Shown here: positions 32,588-45,211 of the stretch, one piece after another | Numbering within the stretch: position 1 is the first letter of the stretch | Layout: the number at the start of each line of letters is the position of its first letter | Assembly: GCA_002794785.1 (NCBI GenBank) | Contig: NBBA01000004.1 | Location: 1,054,001 to 1,118,000, forward strand | From: Coniferiporia sulphurascens | Taxonomy: Eukaryota; Basidiomycota; Agaricomycetes; Hymenochaetales; Hymenochaetaceae | DNA: 64,000 bases | Reading direction: 5' to 3' | Made by a program: the position numbers and the translations under genes | The notes under the pieces: model-generated | Database searches by the model: none | What the model was told of the DNA's origin: nothing | Seen by the model: the letters and a program-made list of their open reading frames with translations, nothing else

Positions 32588-34122
32588 TGGTGCTCAGGAC
32601 CAGTAGCCGGCAAGTGAAGCGAGTTTGATTTGTGGGGACTGAAGCGATGGTATGGGGAGCAGTTGGTGTTAGAGGATAAGACAGTGCGGAGTTAACTTGG
32701 AGTCTGCACCCAGCGGCTCCTGAGTGCTGTTTACACGCGCCAACAAGACCGCAGCCGCATACCATGGGTTCCGAGACAACGCGAGGCCGTATTACGTCCA
32801 AGCATCGGGTGTGTATAATGCAGGAGGTTCACTTCCAAGCTCCGAGTTTAAGTGTGTGCATAGCCGAAAGCTTGATTCAGCTGATCGTGACTCAAGCTTG
32901 TGTGACAGGGTCAGAGGGTCACGCAAGAGTGATCGCCCGAGGTCTCGGCAGTGCAACTTGAAAAGAACTACAGTAATGTTATTGAGGTTTCTCGGCGTAT
33001 GGGTCGCTCGCACCGTGTGTACCTCACGTGCCATAAAACGGAATTCGGGGAAGCTCACGAAGACCAAGTAATATGGAACTTTATGTCTTCTCTGTACACT
33101 CCGAGTCTGATATGCGAATTTACCACAAGTAGAATTCATGTTCAAGTTACCGCTTCCGAGTCGCCGATCCGGTTGGCAACACTGGCCGGGATCTCGTAAG
33201 GAATCCTTATCACGGACCTAGAGCGCACCATTATCTTGCTTCTCGCATCTTCACCGCGTATGCTTTCTGTGATCCCCGAACTCGAAATTAGGAACCAAGC
33301 CGGGAGTGATTTATTAAGCGTGCGGTTGGAGGGAGACATTCACAGTCAAATCTTGCGAGATCTCGTACTTTTTTGACAAATGTGCAAGAGTGAGGGCACA
33401 CACGTGTCCGCTTCCCTTCATTATAGACGAGTGATCGAGTGAAATTTCTTTGGAGCCATCGGTACAGTTTCTCCGTATGATCAAAATCCGACAGGTTTGG
33501 CTGTAGATGATAGCAGCTATTACGAACATACCTTTGAGGCTTATTATGTTTTCCAGATCGGATAGATTATACATTATATCCTTGAATTACTCGTCGATCA
33601 TGTTTCCCGATCATGTTGATCAAGATCGGACCGGGACTGGATTTATTCTGTAAATACCCGATGGAAAAATCAACAAAATAACACGGATTTTGTAGACCAC
33701 ACTAGCAGTTTGAGCAGCTGCGTAAAAGTGTTTCGCACTTGAAAGGACTCCTTTGCTACTCGCAGATTTCCTGAGTCTTCCTATGCTCCCATCCTTACAC
33801 TTAACCTCTTTGATAGAATATGGCCCTATCTCACGGAAAGGCCGGTGATTCACAGTTCAGGTCAGGTCTCTATGGTAAATTCTACAAACGGCTGAATTAT
33901 AAGTTACTATCGGTACAAATCACTGACGACTGCTATGCATGGAAAAGATTCAGCTCCCAGCCTCCCTCAGAAGCACGCTGAACAGTGTCCTTAATCATTC
34001 TCATAAATGATCGTGACGGGACCACTAAACATAATTTAGGTAAGACTTAATCCATTGTTAAGATAATACTTACTATTTCGTCTTTCCCTACAGGTGCGTG
34101 TGCTATTAGTTAGAAATAAACA
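32588..34122. other. Intergenic, no gene recognised
   Basis: About 1.5 kb between the sulfite oxidase start and the Hsp70-like stop, both minus strand. It holds several 60-115 codon frames on both strands (e.g. 32792-33145, 33314-33574), none with a family signature. The part from 33550 to 34120 is AT-rich. I see no transposon coding, tRNA or long repeat. Confidence 0.4.
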
Positions 34123-36525
34123 CTAAGAAACACCAATGGACTGGCCTACATTTTTCTCCCATTTGATCCGAGCCTCCAACTCCGTTGTACCAAACTTCAG
34201 TTCGATATCAAAGATTGCCTTCCAATGTACCCTCGACGTCCTTTGCGATAGAAGTAGCATAGACACTGATGAGCCCTGGATCGCGTCGGTGCACAACTCG
34301 GAAAGGTCTGCTTCCAGCCTACACGCGGTCCTAAATTTACCTTTAAAGTACGTTAGAATGGTTTTCATACTACTCAATGAATTATAATCGTCCTTGCCTT
34401 TGTTCTCGTTATACCACTTCGGGACGGGCAGGTCGCCGTCGTAGCAAAGTATCTCGGTCGTGAAGTGTTCAGCACTCTCTTTAGTAAAGAATTCTTTGAA
34501 GTATGATTCGTGGAAGATCTGCTCTACACCGACTGGTGTGCCCTGCGTATGCGGAGTTAGGAAGCCGTAGATTCCAAGATGCAAAGCCCTCACCTTCTCG
34601 ACGATGCAATCAAAAATCGGGCCGATATAAGCGCCCTCTGTGCCAGGTCGGATAAGATCTAGCCGCTGTCGGTGCTCGGAGAGGAGTGGGTTGAACGGGA
34701 TTGAGCAAGTTGTTCCGTACGATGTCCTGCAGGATCGGCTGGTGACCAAGTTATCAAGGAAATGCAGGACTGCCCCGTTGGCAACCGCCTTCGCTCTTTT
34801 CTCGCAAAAATTTAGCCCCATCGGATCCAAGCACGATTATTCGGACTTACACATTAGCGTCCGGTGTTTGAATGACGATACCTTCAGGCTCGAGAGCATC
34901 CCGGAGACGCTTTAGGAGATAAGGGCTCGCCGCAAATCCACCCACCAGCCATATTGGCTTTATACAACCGGAGGGTTAATTAAACGAAGCATTGAGCAAG
35001 TAGATACGTACCGTCTTCTTCTTGTCACTGCGACTAACTGAAAGTTGATTCCTAATAGAATCTACCGCTTCATTTACGGAAGAATTGAAGCACTCGGCCA
35101 GCTCGTCGCTAAGAGAAATAGCAGAGTGTTTATCAATATAATCAGCTAATCCATACGGTTAAGTCGTGTAGTTCATTTACCTGCTGAGCATTAAGAATCC
35201 AGCTCTAATGCCAAGCTTGTCGTTCCTTTCTCGGCGGTCCCCAATCCTAAGCAGCCCAGAATCTCCCGAAAATTCCCTCTTCGTTTTCTTTTCAAATTCG
35301 TCATCGATGAACGCCTTGAGGGTCCGCTCATCGTCGTACTTGGATCCTTGCAGCTTTTCTACAGACCAGGCAAAAACCCCAATCGGTTCGGATCAATGTT
35401 TTGGATACAAGGGCGCTTACTCTGCAGTAACTCTAGGCCGTATTTGTCCACGAAGACCGAACCGGCAAATCGACCTGAGATTTAAGGAGAACCATGCACT
35501 TATTGGGCCTTGAGAGATTAAGAAAACTCGGAAGCATTACTTACAATCGGGAGGGGCGCATTCCTTAAGCTCCACAGGAGATAATTTGGTCACTTCGTAG
35601 GTGCTCATATCTATTGTCCCACCTCCCGCATCTGCGATGACGAAACGGAATCCGGCCTGTTTAATTATGGATTAGTCGCTCCGTCTCGATATCTGATTCC
35701 GACAAAGATCACATCCTCACTTCGAGCTGCGCAGGACCAAGACCGCTTGACAGACAAGCCAATGCGCTCGCTTCACCCTCGGTAACAAATCTAATTCGTT
35801 TTCGGCCTTCAACAGTGTCGGGTATCAGTCCACCTAGGATTGCACTAGTCCGATAGCGTTGCTGGGATAAACCTATCCATCCGTTTGGATGCCCCAAGAT
35901 GAAGATGGCCCGGTCTTTCACCTGATTCCACAGGTTCTCGCCATCGGAATGGAAGAGTTTAATGAAAATTGCTGTCTCTTCCAATAAATAGTGCAAGAAA
36001 TCACCCATAACTTGTTCAGTAGTTTTCCCAGGGGGTATTTCTCCGAGTTTGAGTCCATTAGTTTGTAGTTGTGTCCCAGGTGGACGAAGATGCATCTTAA
36101 AACTAGAGGAAGGTATCAGGAAAGTTTACAGAACCACTTAGATTTACAAAAGTAAACCCACTGCTCCGCTTTAAACCAGCCATAGTGTTCTGCATCTCCG
36201 ATCACGGTATCTAGAGTAGTCTCTGCACCTATAGCTTTGATAGCCATATTAGCATCTTCGTCGTAGTAGATAATCGAGGGAATTTTGCTGTTCCCCGCAG
36301 TTTGTTTTGAAAATCTGTTGTACGGATTCGCGTCAGACGTGCTCTATCAAAGAGAGAAGTCGAGATTGAGCATTACTTCGCCACTGTCATCAGTTCTGGA
36401 ATTTCTCCAGGTCGTAAAATGGCATACGAGACACCACTGAACGTAGTCCCCACGTCAATACCAATAACAATACCCGTGCGGTCTCCCGCATAGGGTTGAT
36501 GTCGCAGCAAGCGAGTTGCGGACAT
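34123..36525 (-). CDS. HSPA12-like Hsp70-family ATPase
   Basis: An actin-fold ATPase of the HSPA12 subfamily, which is expanded in mushroom-forming fungi. The start at 36525 (MSATRLLRHQPYAGDRTG) is just before phosphate loop 1, 'IVIGIDVGTTFSGVSYAIL'. After an intron comes 'TAGNSKIPSIIYYDEDANMA'. Next is 'FKMHLRPPGTQLQTNGLKLG', then 'DFLHYLLEETAIFIKLF', 'FVTEGEASALACLSSGL' and phosphate loop 2, 'FVIADAGGGTIDMSTYEV'. The adenosine region is 'WLVGGFAASPYLLKRLRDAL'. The C-terminal ~200 residues are specific to the subfamily; no classical substrate-binding domain or EEVD tail is present. Several introns. Client and role unknown. Confidence 0.85.
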
Positions 36526-36932
36526 GGTGGATGTGGGGAGATTGTGGGTCAGTCGACGAGGGTTCAGGTGCCAAACGGTTTTAATACACCACCACCTCAA
36601 GGCAGCCACATCCAAGCGATGCAGCTTCCTGCATCAAGTCGAAGGTAAGAATACCAATAATAGAGCCGACATGCGTAGGGGGCGTGATCCATATATCAAA
36701 AGCACAGTGAAAGTATCACTCTCAGGTTTCAACGCCTGAAGGGTGCGGGCGTTCGCTCAGCCTTGTAAAGCCCGGTGCTCAGTCGCCGTTCTTCGTCTTC
36801 TTCCTAAGACAAAGTCGCAGGTATGGTGCATGCCATGTTTTTCCTCCTCTACCGAAGTAATTCACTAAATTTTGTTACCTCCAGGAAGTCCTTTGGGACG
36901 TACCAACCTGCGAGCAAGTTCTGACCGCCATA
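36526..36932. other. Divergent intergenic region
   Basis: 407 bp between the Hsp70-like gene (-) and the unrecognised gene at 36933 (+). It probably holds both promoters and possibly a 5' untranslated exon of the plus-strand gene. Nothing specific recognised. Confidence 0.4.
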
Positions 36933-39068
36933 ATGGACTACGCACGAATTGTATTGCATTGGATACAAGCATCCGTAATAGGCACCGTCTTTTGCTGCAA
37001 CCCGGCAAAGGAAAACAGAGGTGAGCAGAAGCCATTGCCACTCAGTCCGCAGAACAGGCCCTTGGACTTGGAGCCTCGGCCAGCGCCCCCTATGGATAGC
37101 GGCGGGAAAGCGGAGAGTAGGCCGAGAGCGAGAGTAGAAAGCCAGAGATCTCATGTATCCAATGTGAGTTGATACAGAGAAGCTTTCCTCTACTAACTCA
37201 CACAACACGTGCAGGAGCACCTACTTCGAAACGGCGGACGCAGCGTGTCCGAGCGTACACGGGGAGATAGCTCAGTCACTCGCGATGATATTTCAAAGGA
37301 AGAATCTTCGATAGCGTCGAACGAGTATGACGTCAGCAAGCCAGCCCGTGTCGACCCAGCTCTACAGGACGATGGTGTTTCATCAAATATAGGGCCGACA
37401 CCGACACAGAATAAAGAACGCTCCGGCGTTGGGAAATCGCTTCAGGATGGCAGTGTCTCGACACTTAAAGCCGTGCAAATGCCGGATGCGGGGGTTGCAT
37501 ATAGCGAGGGAGTGGGGCTTAAGAGAGAGGACAACACCTCCTTGAGCAGTGACCAAAAGACACGATTGGCGATTCCAGAGCGAGAGTCGACACCAAGGGA
37601 TAAAACTAGGCCGCCCCGCCAATCCAACACGGTTGCCGAACGGGGTCCAGATATGTCAAACAACGCCACGCCGGAGTCGAGACCACGGAAAAGACCAGGC
37701 TCGCCTGGTGCTGAAAGGAGAACATCGCAGCGATCGAGAGGCCAAAGACCTCGCAGAAACGATACAGTTCCCGTTCCTACTCGCAGAGACAGCGCAGGAA
37801 CAGAGAGGGCAGGGCATTCCGAAGAGACAACCAAGAAATCTGCTGGTACAGCCACCACTGAGTTGCATTCTCCCGCACGGACAGCACCTCCCGTCACCGC
37901 ACATCCTGATGGTGGCAGTATTGCGAAACGATTCTTCCGCGACAAGGTTGGCACATGCACAGAAAAGGATATCATAGATTTATGCGGAGCATTGAACGGG
38001 CTCACGGAGTCACTAGTCGTCAATTTAATACATGAACGCGAGCGGCTCGTCAACATGAATGCTCCCGACGGTCCCATCGAGCGGGAAGGCAACAACGAGA
38101 CCGAGCTGAAGATTGCCGACCTCGTGGAAAGGGCATTGGGAAGCCAGCTTTACAAAGCCATTACGCAGCCTAGCGAACTCCGGTCAGGTCCAGATGAACT
38201 CGAGGAAGTCATGCAAGACGCCTGGCAAACCTGGATAACTTTCTGTTTGCATCTTGCCATAAAGCCTATGCTCTTTGGATTCAAAATTCGCACCGTCGGC
38301 GAGATCGAAGAAATGTTCCGTCGGATGGTAGATCAAGGTCTGTTTTTTAAACGGTCAAGTGCACGGAGTGCTGACTAGACAGTTTTTGTGAAGAGCCCGA
38401 CAAAGCTCGTTACTGGAACGAACTCAGGGTAGAGAACTTCCCGAACACGACCGCCTTTGATCCCCAAGTTCAAGAGCTTGTTAAAGACATTTCCCTTTTG
38501 TCAAAACCCACTACTGATGACATACTGGCGTTCTGTCTTATGGAGGAGACGTATAGACGGATCCTTGCCCGTGGTAAGGTCTATACACCAATCGTTTTGA
38601 CGATAGTGAATAACCGGCACTTATAAAGCGGCCACCACCAGCGAGTACCAGCCGATTGCCCTGCATTGGAGAGCCATGGTGGGGAGGCAAGACAGGAGCC
38701 TCGATTCCTTCTCCGATGCAATCACGCAAACGCAAGATGTGCTTTTCCGTGGACTTTTGGAGATATTTGAGCTCGCTGGAGAAGCGCGTAGCCTCGCGCT
38801 CATCGACAGGGATCGCTTCCTGAGGTTTAGTTTGGAGATTTCGAGAGTCGCGGCCAAGTTGGCATGGCTCATTAAAACACATATGTTCTCAACGGACTTT
38901 GATGTCTTCCTGATCAACCCGGGGGGAACATTCGACGGCGAGCTGATGGACGGCCAGGCAGGGGAAACCGGGGTAGTGACATGCACTATCCTTTTGGGAC
39001 TGCGAGAGCTTGGACTTGCGGGAGAGACAAAGTCGGTTTTCATAAAGCCCAAGGTCTTGACCTCTTGA
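36933..39068 (+). CDS. Unrecognised protein with disordered N-terminus and helical C-terminal domain
   Basis: I do not recognise this family. The start at 36933 gives 'MDYARIVLHWIQASVIGTVF', a hydrophobic opening that could be a membrane segment or signal anchor. About 270 residues rich in Arg, Ser, Pro and Glu follow. The second half looks folded and mostly helical: 'FFRDKVGTCTEKDIIDLCGA', 'LTESLVVNLIHERERLVNMN', 'MQDAWQTWITFCLHLAIKPM', 'KARYWNELRVENFPNTTAFD' and 'QEYPIALHW'-like sequence near 38640. It ends 'SVFIKPKVLTS'. Four exons: introns near 37165-37214, 38337-38392 and 38576-38627. Gene reality is well supported by frame continuity across these splices. Function unknown. Confidence 0.65.
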
Positions 39069-39252
39069 GAGGTGTGCTTTCCTTTGTACGCTGTTTTACT
39101 ACATAGCATGGACGAGATAGTAGCAGCAGTTGTGTAAATTAAGGCAACCAGTATTAAAAGCAGGTCCTATCGCGGTCACGGTGACAGGTCCATCAACGCT
39201 CGCTTAGCTAAAACAGACCGCTGCCGTCTTCCATGCGACGACGACCATTATC

Positions 39253-42200
39253 ATGCCCCCCGCAGAGCGTCCCGCCCCCGACGCCGCCTTCCTCGTCGAC
39301 GTCGTCGCGGGACCAGCTCGCGCCGCTCAGCACCGCGTGTCCACCCCTCCGTCCAGTGGGCACCTCAGCGATGGAGGCCGCTCCTTGACGCGCCGTTCTC
39401 GCGTCCGTCGCAAGAATTCACACCGCGACGACTCCTCTTCTTCAGATCTTCTCTCTACTACCGGCGATATTTCAAGCGGGCAGCTTTTTGTCAAGATTCC
39501 CCCCTCTGATGAACATTCCGGTTCGTCGCCGAAAAGTGGTAGTGCACTTGAGGTTAGTCTCCGGTACTATTAGCGGCCGGTGCGGTGTTGATTATTTTCT
39601 TTCACTTATGTAGTCTGGCGTACCACCACGACCTGAGCGCTCACCATGGCGTCCCCAGCCGTCTCCTAATTCTGAATCTTTCCCCACAAATTTGGAACAG
39701 CGTCGGACACGTCCCCGAACTCTGAGCAGTAGTGCGGCCACGTCGCGCCTTATGTTGGATGAGGAGCGAGGGAGAGAGACATGTTCAGAAAACGGTTGGC
39801 ATGGGCGGGGCCAACGAGTGAGCAACACGTATCTTTGTCTTAAGCACTTTTAACCCTTCGTTTTATCAATCAGCCTCGGGTTTTGAGTTTGCCTAGGCAT
39901 GTCTTTCGCACTGGCTCGCTTTCCGACTCTTCGGAGCAGCCAAGTCCATTGACCCCCAATGCCTTCAACGACATTCCTCCCATGCCTATCTTTGCTCGTA
40001 ACCGTCGTTATCATCATCAAGCGCGCGATTCCGGCGTCACTCATCAGTCAACGGCGTCAAGTTCGCTTTACCCAAAGTCGACGTCGACCGAAGATTATCT
40101 ATCACCACCTTCGCTTCCACCAAATGACATTGATGACCGCCTTGTCATAACAGTAGACCCCGAGGATAGTCCTCACATCCATGAACTTCACGAGATGGAT
40201 GCCGATGACGTCTCTTACCGTCTCCGGCTGTTAATGCAGAACAATTACTATCTTCCTCCCGCTCATTCAAAGCCCTTTAGCGAGTACTTGTCCTCTGAGG
40301 TGCCAAAGAAGTCTTCGAAGTCTTCTTCGCCGACTTTCTTCGATATTTTCAAGGTTGGCAAGAAAAAGAGCGTCGTGCCTGATCAGAAAGTTAACCCGAC
40401 TCCCATGCCCATTCTGCGGACAACTTCCGATTCCTCTACGCTTTCTGGATTGGTCCGTCCTCAGAGACCTAATCGTTCTGCACAGCATTTGCATACGACC
40501 GCGCCTCAAATTCACCAAGAGACGAAGAAAGGACGTGTCGTCGTTGTTCGCGAGCGTATGGAGGACATCAGGGTAGTAGCAAAGCAGGTGGAACTGGACC
40601 TTAAGGTGCGGGAGGCTGAGCGCCGTCGGAAAGGCAGCGAGTCGTCGCATTCCGAAGGGATGCACGAATGTCTCGTGGACCCAACAGACTCGGTCGATCT
40701 CCCACCGGTTTCCGCAAACACGTTATTTGGTCCTCAAGCATCTCTGCTTAACGGAATGGGTATTGAGAAGCCCGTCGGTGCGGCCTTGCTGGCTGATCGT
40801 CTTCCTCCATCTAGTCCTGGAGTCTGGTCTGTTGATACTGAGGATGAAGCTTGGCGGAAGGCTCTTCTTCACGCCGCCGTTGGTCATTCGCTAAATAACT
40901 CACCCGCTGCGACCCCTACTCGCTCGCGCTCCGGGTGTAGTCCTTTTCGTGCCCTTGAGGTTTCCACATCTCCCTCGCCCACATCCCTCGCCCCGGATTT
41001 GTCTTCTCCGTCTACCTCTTCGCCTCTTGCGAGTCCTCCGCTTGTGCATTCTGCGATCACGAACGGCGATGCAAGTGTGTCGGCCACACTAGCCACGTCC
41101 AACACAGATAGCGTAAACCCCTATGGTAATACAAAAAAGCGCGAACTAGGTCAGCGTATATTAACTCGTATGATTGACGAGGCCGACATGGGCATTGTCG
41201 ATCCGCCGCGTCCAGTGTCTGACGTACTGATCTCTGTGGACACGGAGAATGAATCCCGACCTTCTGGAAGTACGGAGAAAAGCCAAAGCCTTCGTGTAAT
41301 GGCATCGGGAGGCTACGTGCCTATTCGTGCGTCGTCACCTACAGTGCCTACGACGCCCCTCTTGCCGCCGCCTCGACGTCCGAATACATTTTTAGCAAGC
41401 ATAGACGATACGTCTGTCAACGCTGGGCGTGACCAGACTGATAGAAATACGTTTGTAAGCGGTGCAGGGTACCTGTCGGCTGCTCAGGATGATGTTACTT
41501 TAAGACTTTCAGATGTGTATGAATCACATGTCGGACTGGTTAATACGTTTGGGGAGCTCTCACCCTCGGGGTCACAGCACAACTCAGCGACTTTGTCGGC
41601 AGTCAGAGGTGTCCAGCATGGTTCGGTTACTATCTCGGAAAGTATCACAAGTGGCTCGCACTACTCAGATGATGATCCGGACGATAACGAATTCCATACG
41701 CCCAAGGAGCATACTGTGGCGTCTACGCCTGCATCCTCTCGTCCGTCTTTATCTGTCATGACAATTCCTCGGGTTTCTTCAGAATATTCTCAGCCTTCGC
41801 CTACGACATCGGTCTTCCGCGACGCGTTTGATCATCGATCAAGTATGGAGAGTTCACCCGTGCATTCCGTCGTTAACACGTTGGGTGCAGGCTCTCATGC
41901 ACCATCATGCGTGTCCGAATTTGATGATGCGCGCTACGCTGCTGTCTCTCCACCTCCTCGCGTGTCGTCCTCGCTCGCCCATGCCGTGCTGCCTCCCCCT
42001 CCGAGACCGCGTCGCGCCATTCCTACCTCGATACCCTCTGGAGAGGAGGAAGAGCCTCCCACGCCCACAAATCGAGTACAGGGTGTCATGAACACATCTG
42101 TTTATGGTCTGAGTGTCCCGAATACTCAATTAGGTTCATATCCCGCTTCGCCCATATCGTTCTTTGATGCAGTTGAGATGCAAAGTCGTGAAATGATGGA

Positions 42201-42828
42201 AGAGGAGGAGGAGGAGGAGGAAGGGGAAGAAGGCGAGGGCGAGGGGTCCTGTACTGAGGATGAAGGAGGTTCTGAGGATGGGTGCGAGTCTGCTACCGGC
42301 GTTGCGAACGGGTATCAAAGCGACCCAGCGGGTGTGGACATTCCCAGTCCACGGTCAAATTCAGCCTGTCCTACCTCGCATGACAACAGGCAACCTCCCG
42401 TCGTGTTCACACGTTTCGGTAACTCTTCGTTACCTCAGCTCACATCGGGTACATCCGGCCCAAGACCGAGTTTTGGAAACACATCCCAGCGGGGGGCGCC
42501 TGTGTCTTGGTCCAAGGATCCAGCCAAGTTACGCGAGCTCTCGTTGGGTGCACCGCAGGTCTCGGAAACGGCGTTCGACGGCCCGAATCGTGACACATCT
42601 GTTTCTCCATCGCAAAATGCAAAGCGACCTCAGACTGCGGGGTCCAAAGTCGGACAGCGTCCATGGACAGGGACGAGGCAGAAGCAGAGTATTGAGGTAT
42701 GGCGAGACGGGCAGGTTCAACAAGACCAGTCTGTACGCCGCCTGGATGGAATGCTGATTGAACACATGGAGCGGGAGAAGGAAGTCTTACGGCGAATTAC
42801 CACCTCGCTGTCTAAAACGTCGTCCTAG
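39253..42828 (+). CDS. Large disordered protein, unrecognised
   Basis: Three exons (39253-39552, 39614-39817, 39874-42828) join in phase 0 and give 1,152 residues. The protein is mostly Ser/Pro/Thr-rich and disordered. Visible segments are a basic patch 'FFDIFKVGKKKSVVPDQK', the conserved-looking 'KKRELGQRILTRMIDEADMG', poly-Pro pieces (LPPPPRPRR), a run of eight Glu encoded by GAG/GAA repeats near 42200, and a C-terminal helix with 'QSVRRLDGMLIEHMEREKEV'. The last could be a short coiled coil. I know no family for it. The composition suggests a scaffold or a cell-cortex/signalling protein, but that is only a guess. The long open frame and clean introns make the gene itself secure. Confidence 0.75.
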
Positions 42829-43375
42829 CGTCACTTTCTTACTTATTTCTTGGACACTCAACAAACAGTTTGTATACCCGGGGCTATTGGAAGGTAATTG
42901 TAAATTTTTATCATGTCAACCTTGACTTTCTTGCTCTATTTCCCGCCTATCTTCGATGTCCAGTATCTTTATCATTTCATACATTTTGCTCATCCGACCT
43001 GCGCGCCTCTCCTTTATTGCCGGCTTGTCCCTTTGATTTTATTTCCCTTATTCTCACATTTTTGATCAGTGCACATTACGTTCTGTGGATATCTTACCTT
43101 TTCTTGACAAGATTGCGAAAGTGTCAGATCTGTCCGTTGTATTATCTAGACTTACCACTAGGTTTACACTTAGTTAGCCAAGTTTCATCGAAATATTGAG
43201 CCGTATATTCTCATCTACTGATGCGGGCGGTACTGCGCAGAAGTGATTAAACGAAGATGTAATAGTAGGACGCGGCAAGTCAACCGTAACACCGCTTTCG
43301 TCCGCCACTCGCCAGGCAGCGCAGCGCTAACAGGTGCTTGACGCCAGGTGTGCTGCTCACTCTCTTTCTTTCACC
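42829..43375. other. Intergenic, promoter of CS-domain gene
   Basis: 547 bp between two plus-strand genes. The first part (42840-43200) is pyrimidine- and AT-rich. No motif-bearing frame or repeat was seen. Confidence 0.4.
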
Positions 43376-45211
43376 ATGGACGACGACAGACACGTAGGGG
43401 CTTATTCATGGCACCAGGTATGTGTTTCGTTTGTTGCGGGAGGAAACACTCTGACCTGTGATTTGTGAGTCAGTCGCTTGACCAGGTAACTGCACGTCTT
43501 GCCACGCCGCTTGGGTATGGTTGGCTTATTCCAACTCCCAGGCGACTATAAACATATTTGTACCACATGAAACGATACTTGACGACCTAGAAGTATGTAT
43601 AATTGAAGACTGGTTACATTGCGCGGTGGTGCTGAGTGCAGTCAATAAGGTGGCCATAGACCCGCCCTTTCTACTCGTGGGCATTCGCGGGCAAATGCCA
43701 CTACTGAAGGTAGCTGCAAATGAGCTCGGTAGAACTTGCATGCTGACCCTACTAATCTCCGCTCCCGTGTAGGGCAGGATCTATGAGGCTGTCAACAAGG
43801 AAGCAACACATTGGAATTTCGAGCCGACGGACAGTCCGCGGCGACGCACGACCTCTACTGCGTCCACACTCTCGACGCAGTCATCTTACGCATACGTTTC
43901 TGACCCGGAGATATCCAGCAGCTTTGCTGCGTCGCTTGACAGCGCACAAGTCTCGGACAATGACTCTGACGCCGCTTCGCCTGAGCGTGCGTCTGACGAA
44001 CATCGGTTGGGGGTAGGGACTAGTACAACAGTCCCAGCATTTCCACAGCGTGCATTCGCGTCATATCCCGGTTCTCCACAAGTGCAATCGATGGACTCCT
44101 CGTTGTCCTCCCTTGACTCGCTTCAGGCAGGTCGCGCAGCGCGCCTACTGACCATTGTACTGGTGAAGGAAAGGTCAACGTACTGGCCGAGGGTCATTGA
44201 TGGTCCAGTACCAGAATCATATTCTCCCGCGCCTAGTGGGCCGTTCACTTTCGATATTGGTGTCGAACAGCAAAAGTACAACGTAGATCCTACAACTCTT
44301 GGTTTACTGGGCGAGGAATATCTTAAAACTAGAAACGACAAGGATGACGCATTTGAATACTTTGTGTAAGTGTCTGAATCTCCAACGTTGTCTCCTCATT
44401 CTGACCGTTTTTCAGGCGTTCTTGGCATTTTCTACACACGCCATTTTCTGCTATGCGTCTTGTTGCGCATTTTCTTCCCGTAACTACAGTAATCTCCCCG
44501 CCTACTCTCCTCTCTTCTTCCAATCCGTCATCTCAGCCACCTCTTCGTCGTGGGACCGCGGAATATTATGTCCACTGCTTGGGTGGGTCTGCTGGTCTGG
44601 CGCAGCTTTTCCTGGAAGCAGGACTTGCACACCTTGACGGCATCGCATCGAGGCTTCTCTCTTCTAACTATTCTCCACTGAACTCCATCCGGCGAAACGA
44701 GCCCCCTGCTCATACATCCCGTACGGAGAGTAGTACTCAAATATGGAAACGCGATCGTGCGTGCGCCCGGACATACTTCGAACGTGCGCGCAAACTCGCA
44801 CCGAGTATGGATGGTATCATTCCATACCTTCCTGAGGAGACAGACCTGCGCGGATTCGACAAACAGGAACGGAGTGGTCGCTCGCCCCGGAGAGCTGGAG
44901 CCGTGCCTGAGGACGCGCAGGAGCCAGAGCTGCGGATGCCATCTATTTACGTGGATCAGGGCGACACGCTGCGGCCACAGGCAAGTGTGTCGAAGAGGGA
45001 GGTGGAAGTAAAGCCGGATTCGAGTATCCGTGTGCGAAGACGACGGCAGCAGACGTCGGATGCTCTACTCGAGCAGACAAATTCAGAGGACGAGGATGAT
45101 GGCACGTGGTACCTCTACCTCCCGGGGTTGGTAGGAGCAGGAACGGCTCTTCTTGTCGTCAGTGTTGTGGGCGCATTGAGTTTCCATTCATGGCGGAAAA
45201 ATAACAATTAA
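43376..45211 (+). CDS. Tail-anchored protein with CS (p23/Hsp20-like) domain
   Basis: Exon 1 (43376-43417) encodes 'MDDDRHVGAYSWHQ'. A 12-nt micro-exon (43474-43485) adds SLDQ, and exon 3 (43542-43592) adds 'ATINIFVPHETILDDLE'. A 57-nt intron (43593-43649) is then removed, giving 'VAIDPPFLLVGIRGQMPLLK' and 'GRIYEAVNKEATHWNFEP'. This is a CS/p23-like beta-sandwich. A Ser-rich linker, a helical domain ('FTFDIGVEQQKYNVDPTTLG', 'AGLAHLDGIASRLL', 'CARTYFERARKLAP') and a disordered acidic stretch follow. The C-terminus has one membrane segment, 'YLPGLVGAGTALLVVSVVGA', then a short basic tail, so tail anchoring is likely. Co-chaperone-like function is inference from the fold. Confidence 0.75.
43474..43485 (+). 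other. 12-nt micro-exon
   Basis: The sequence between acceptor ...gtcag and donor gtaact encodes SLDQ in phase 0. It links 'YSWHQ' to 'ATINIFVP', restoring a continuous CS-domain first strand. It is flanked by two introns of 56 nt each. Confidence 0.7.

Noticed and set aside
42180..42250. GAG-rich run as a functional element
   Set aside because: It is a simple coding repeat giving a Glu run in a disordered protein. Such runs are common.
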